A DNA stretch of 64,000 nt from Actinomucor elegans (lineage: Eukaryota > Mucoromycota > Mucoromycetes > Mucorales > Mucoraceae). The notes below the pieces were generated by a model. It saw nothing but the letters and a program-made list of their open reading frames with translations, did no database searches and was not told the origin of the DNA. Positions 60,321 to 64,000 of the stretch are shown one piece after another; the first letter of the stretch is position 1; each line of letters begins with the position of its first letter. The translations under genes were made by a program, and so were the position numbers. The stretch is from the NCBI GenBank assembly GCA_026027325.1, contig JAMSLZ010000007.1, positions 1,240,001-1,304,000 on the forward strand, read 5' to 3'.

Positions 60321-62473
60321 ATGACAGACACTCCACAGATATTCAAAGCGACTTACTCGGGCGTTCCAGTATACGAATTCCTTTGCAAAGGTGTTGCAGT
60401 CATGAGGAGAAAGTCAGATTCTTATCTTAATGCAACACAGATTCTCAAAGTAGCTGATTTCGATAAACCACAACGTACACGTATTTTGGAAAGAGAAGTT
60501 CAAATAGGCCAACACGAAAAAGTACAAGGAGGATACGGAAAATATCAAGGTATGGGCCCTCTGATGTTCTACATGAGCACCATTATTAACATTTGAGTAT
60601 AGGAACTTGGGTTCCTTTTGAACGTGGTAAAGCGCTTGCTGAACTATATGAAGTAGATGCCGATTTAGCACCCATCTTGCAATTTGTCAAAGGAAGTGAA
60701 AGTCCACCTTTAGCTCCGAAACACATTACAGCAGCTTCTACTAAACCTCGTAAATCGCGTGAAACTCGGCCCAGAAAGCGACCTAAGCACTTTGACGATG
60801 ATATATCGGATATAGAAACATCATCGCAGAACAGTACACCACGACTGGCTGAAGCCATGACCATCAAACATGAAGATACAATAGGCTCCTCGCCTTTGAA
60901 CAATAAACGTTCGCGTGCATCTAAATCAACAAAGGATAAATCAAGTAAACCGCATAAAAGCAAACACATTGACTATGAAGAAGAGGATGGAGAAGCTGAT
61001 ATGGAGGAAGAAGACGATGATGAAGAAGAAGAAGTTGATGATATAGAGCAAGATGAAATACAACGCCATCCAGCTGGTGCAGATTTGATGGAATATGAAC
61101 AGAATGGAGGGCCTTACGCGCAAAAGCTTTTGCAGTACTTTATGTCTGACAAGACCAGTATATCGTCATTGTTCACTAGACCCCCGCGTGATCTGGACTT
61201 GAATGTAATCCTTGATGATGAAGGCCACACTAGTCTTCATTGGGCTGCTGCTATGGCGCGTATCAAAATAGTCAAACTTATCATTGAGAACGGTGCAGAC
61301 GTGTATCGAGTGAACTACAAAGGCCAAACAGCTTTAATGCGGTCTGTCTTGTTCACTAATAATTTTGATCTGAAGACATTCGACTCTCTACTGGATTTGC
61401 TACGTCCTACTATATTCAATATCGATAAGAAAGACCAAACTGTATTTCACCATACGGCTGCCATGTCGGATTGGAAAGGCAAAATATATGCATCGCGTTA
61501 CTATATGGAGTGCTTGATCAATAAGCTGAAAAATAATCAATCTGAACTCATATCCATACTTAATGTACAAGATACAAATGGCGATACTGCTCTTACAATT
61601 GCTGCAAAGATCGGTAACCGTCGGTTAATCAAAATGTTAATTGAAGCCGGCGCAAGCACTGAAATTGCAAATGAAGAAGGTCTGACACCCAAAGATTACT
61701 TTGGTGATATTGAAAAGTCTTTGACTGCTCGCACACTATCGCCATCTGCTGTTCCTACTTCTGCCTCTTCTCCTAGCGAAGCAGATGGCAGTACTATCAT
61801 GAATGAAGCAGATACTCGTGAATTACTTCGTGCGAGAATTGATGCTATCTTTAAGAATGTGACTAGTGAACCTACCAACACACAACCTATTTCTGAGGTG
61901 TTTGATGACTTGGCTGAAAGCTACGAAAGGGATCTTATCACCAAAGAAAAGCTGCTAGAGAAAAAGAAAATCGAATTAGATTTATACACAAAGAGGTTGG
62001 AAGAAACAACGCGAGTGGTTGCGTCCATTAATTTGGGTGAAGATGAGGCTGAAATCAATTCAATAATGCAGCAGGTAGAAGATCGAGGCGCTACACTGGA
62101 AGCTAGATTACGACGCTGGTATCAATACAGCCAAAACCAACATCTAATGCTATTGGAACAAGAACACAGCAAACAAGACCAAGAAGAAAAACCGCCTTCT
62201 CCACCACATCAACACACATTACAAGGACTGGAAGCATCTGCTGTCAAACTAAAAGATGAATTAAATGCACTAAAACAAGCAAGAAAACAGCGAGTCGAGA
62301 CACTGATCGAGCTGCACTGTCGTTTACCACCTAAGAAATATCAAGAATACAAGCGCCTTATATCAACAAGTTGTAATGTAGCCTATGAAAATGTAGATTT
62401 GATGCTGGCGCCTTTACTGGCTTCCTTTGATAACGAAGATAGCAACGATCAGACAAGTTTTTCTCTGCCTTAA
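60321..62473 (+). CDS. APSES/ankyrin cell-cycle transcription factor (Mbp1/Res/Swi4 type, MBF DNA-binding subunit)
   Basis: Two exons (60321-60549, 60603-62473), 699 residues. The APSES (KilA-N-like) DNA-binding domain spans about 5-105: [63 protein letters not shown]. An acidic/basic linker with NLS-like [16 protein letters not shown] (about 125-140) and long Glu/Asp runs (about 205-230) follows, then ankyrin repeats about 270-460 ([55 protein letters not shown]) and a coiled coil about 510-670 for partner binding. This is the fungal G1/S regulator layout (Mbp1, Swi4, fission-yeast Res1/Res2). Which paralogue it is cannot be decided here. It starts with [14 protein letters not shown] after a CT-rich leader. 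Confidence 0.92.
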
Positions 62474-64000
62474 AGACTGTAACAATATTGACTCCTACAT
62501 GCATCTCTATATCATTCATAATAATAATAATAAAAAAAAAGCTAATACTATCACATATTATTATTTAAATTAAAAATGAACTTCATCACTACATTTTTAA
62601 CAAAAATTTACTATCAAACAAATTGAAAATAAGTTATATACACCCTTTGATGGCACATGTATCTTTTGGCAAAACATTCAATAGTGCTCACATAGGATTT
62701 GTAGCTCATCCCCCAACGATCAAAATATAAAAATCAGAGGCCTTCTCAATTTCAGCACTACAAAAGTGTATTCACTGATGCGTTCATAATATTTTCGGTT
62801 TGGTAATATTACTATATAATCGCTTTGTATTTTGCATAATGTAGATGAATTGCTACATAACATAATAAGACAGAATTGATCGGTTACTTCAATATGTAAA
62901 AAACGCATTCGCATACAAATCCATGTTTTTTTTTCCCGCTTCTAACTAACCGGTCCTAAGCTCGTTACACGCACTCGGTCATCATCGTCCTCTAGGAGCC
63001 TTCCATGGCCTTCAGGTGACGCTAGAATGAAAAGAGAGCATCATTCCAATTTTCGATGAGATTGGTGATCATAAATTAATCCCAAATTTCAATACATGTA
63101 TTAATCGTAGATCTCCTAGAACATATTATGTACTTCTTTTACGACCAACGTTAACGTCTTATACTACAAAACATGCATGTGCGTTTTCTATGTGCCAAGA
63201 TGTGTGCTTCTACTATGGAGTGTATTTAATTCTGATAATAAGAAACACTGCCCCTCTCTAACCTTTGACGATGTTGATGATCGCGAATTAATCTCAAATT
63301 TCAGCATATAGATTAAAAATAGATTAAGCATGGACACAGTTGAAAATTTTCTTGCTCAACCATTTGGTTCTGATAAAACTAAAACTTCAAACTTTTTCCA
63401 GAAGAATAAAGTCATTATTACAAAGATGCCGTATGGAACAATTCTCATTATAAAGGTTATCGAGTTGAAAAAGTTTTGGGTAAGCATTTTGAGCAACGGT
63501 TCATCTGCGATTTTAACACCAAGATTTTTCACTTTTTATAAGCAATATTTCGTCACGTATGCTCACCACAACCTGAAATAAACTTTAAAGAGTCAACAAC
63601 ATCCATACGCAAGACTATCTATACTATGGTGTGTTAGGCTTTGTTGATCATGTATGTAGGTCTCTCGATCAATCTGAGCTCAATGTTGCATAAAATTAGT
63701 ATTTCACTTTAATAAATCTCTACACTTTCTAGATGTATTCTTTATTGCATAGATGCTTAAAATGTAGTAAATATACGTTTCTTACTAATGAACTGTAAAA
63801 AGTTATATATCTATTATGCTTGCCCTGAAGTATGATATGGTTGGTATAACGACTATGTATATACTTACAAAATCTTTCAAAAAAGACAACGTCTTTGATT
63901 GTATTTCTAATTGTTTACTACATAGCCTGGTGTCAGGTAGCGATATAAGCAGGCAGACCGGATAGAATATTTCGTACAATAGCTGCGAGAAGCTAGAGAC
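62474..64000. other. Right-end interval without a gene, with a duplicated segment
   Basis: Two related segments of about 55 bp occur at about 63055-63110 and 63267-63325. A frame of 83 codons (63330-63581) follows the second one but has no recognisable domain. The rest is AT-rich. Confidence 0.5.
63055..63325. repeat. Direct duplication of a ~55-bp segment
   Basis: Copies at about 63055-63110 and 63267-63325, same orientation, about 213 bp apart. They share the blocks TGATC, AATTAATC, CAAATTTCA and a following GATTA/TATTA stretch, with scattered mismatches. Confidence 0.5.

Overview
The window is a stretch of AT-rich nuclear genome from a filamentous fungus. The best fit is an early-diverging lineage (Mucoromycota, probably Mucorales). 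The reasons are the dense short introns (mostly 50-80 nt, GT-AG, with A/T-rich branch regions), very long poly-A and poly-T tracts, small compact genes, and a gene set that combines fungal markers (APSES/MBF factor, Eaf1/Vid21, Pho80-type cyclin, Old Yellow Enzyme) with genes that budding yeast lacks or has diverged strongly (CTNNBL1, Gemin2, CLYBL, AUH). No rRNA, tRNA, CRISPR or intact transposon was seen. All exon boundaries given here were read by hand from splice signals, reading-frame phase and remembered family conservation. None was checked by a database search.

Layout. 1-8.1 kb: a possible 3' end of a gene at the left edge, an Ofd1/Tpa1 prolyl hydroxylase (+), then head-to-head CTNNBL1 (-) and Gemin2 (+), both splicing factors. 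9.4-17.8 kb: a mitochondrial carrier of the SLC25A39/40-Mtm1 type (+), a Pho80-like cyclin (-), ribosomal protein eL8 (-), and mitochondrial aspartate aminotransferase (+), divergent from eL8. 17.8-22.9 kb: gene-poor, with one hypothetical membrane-anchored protein (-). 22.9-28.1 kb: three co-oriented (+) genes: a CLYBL-type citramalyl-CoA lyase, an AUH-type enoyl-CoA hydratase, and an intronless Old Yellow Enzyme. 30.4-40.7 kb: poly(A)-binding protein (+), an ICT1-type mitochondrial translation-rescue factor (+), an Asn/Ser-rich unknown (-), a TMEM256/DUF423 membrane protein (-), an AFG3-type m-AAA protease (-), a divergent membrane-anchored SDR (+), and an NDUFA4/MLRQ-type small mitochondrial protein (-). 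40.7-44.5 kb: gene-poor. 44.5-49.6 kb: an LtrA-family multispanning membrane protein with eleven exons (+) and a NagD-like HAD phosphatase (+). 51.8-62.5 kb: Eaf1/Vid21, the NuA4 scaffold (+), convergent with the calcineurin catalytic subunit (-), then an APSES/ankyrin MBF-type cell-cycle transcription factor (+). The last 1.5 kb shows no gene.

How the genes relate. About seven of the twenty-two listed genes are predicted mitochondrial (Mtm1, AAT, CLYBL, AUH, ICT1, AFG3-like, NDUFA4-like). The most suggestive pairing is CLYBL next to AUH: in animals these enzymes act in succession on itaconyl-CoA and citramalyl-CoA. The MBF-like factor carries two perfect ACGCGT boxes in its own promoter, which suggests autoregulation. 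No wholly new system was found. The more unusual signals are a GC-AG intron in calcineurin A, a stop-free 51-nt intron in CTNNBL1, three in-phase splice acceptors in the carrier gene, very small exons, and a decayed dispersed repeat family in the gene-poor intervals.
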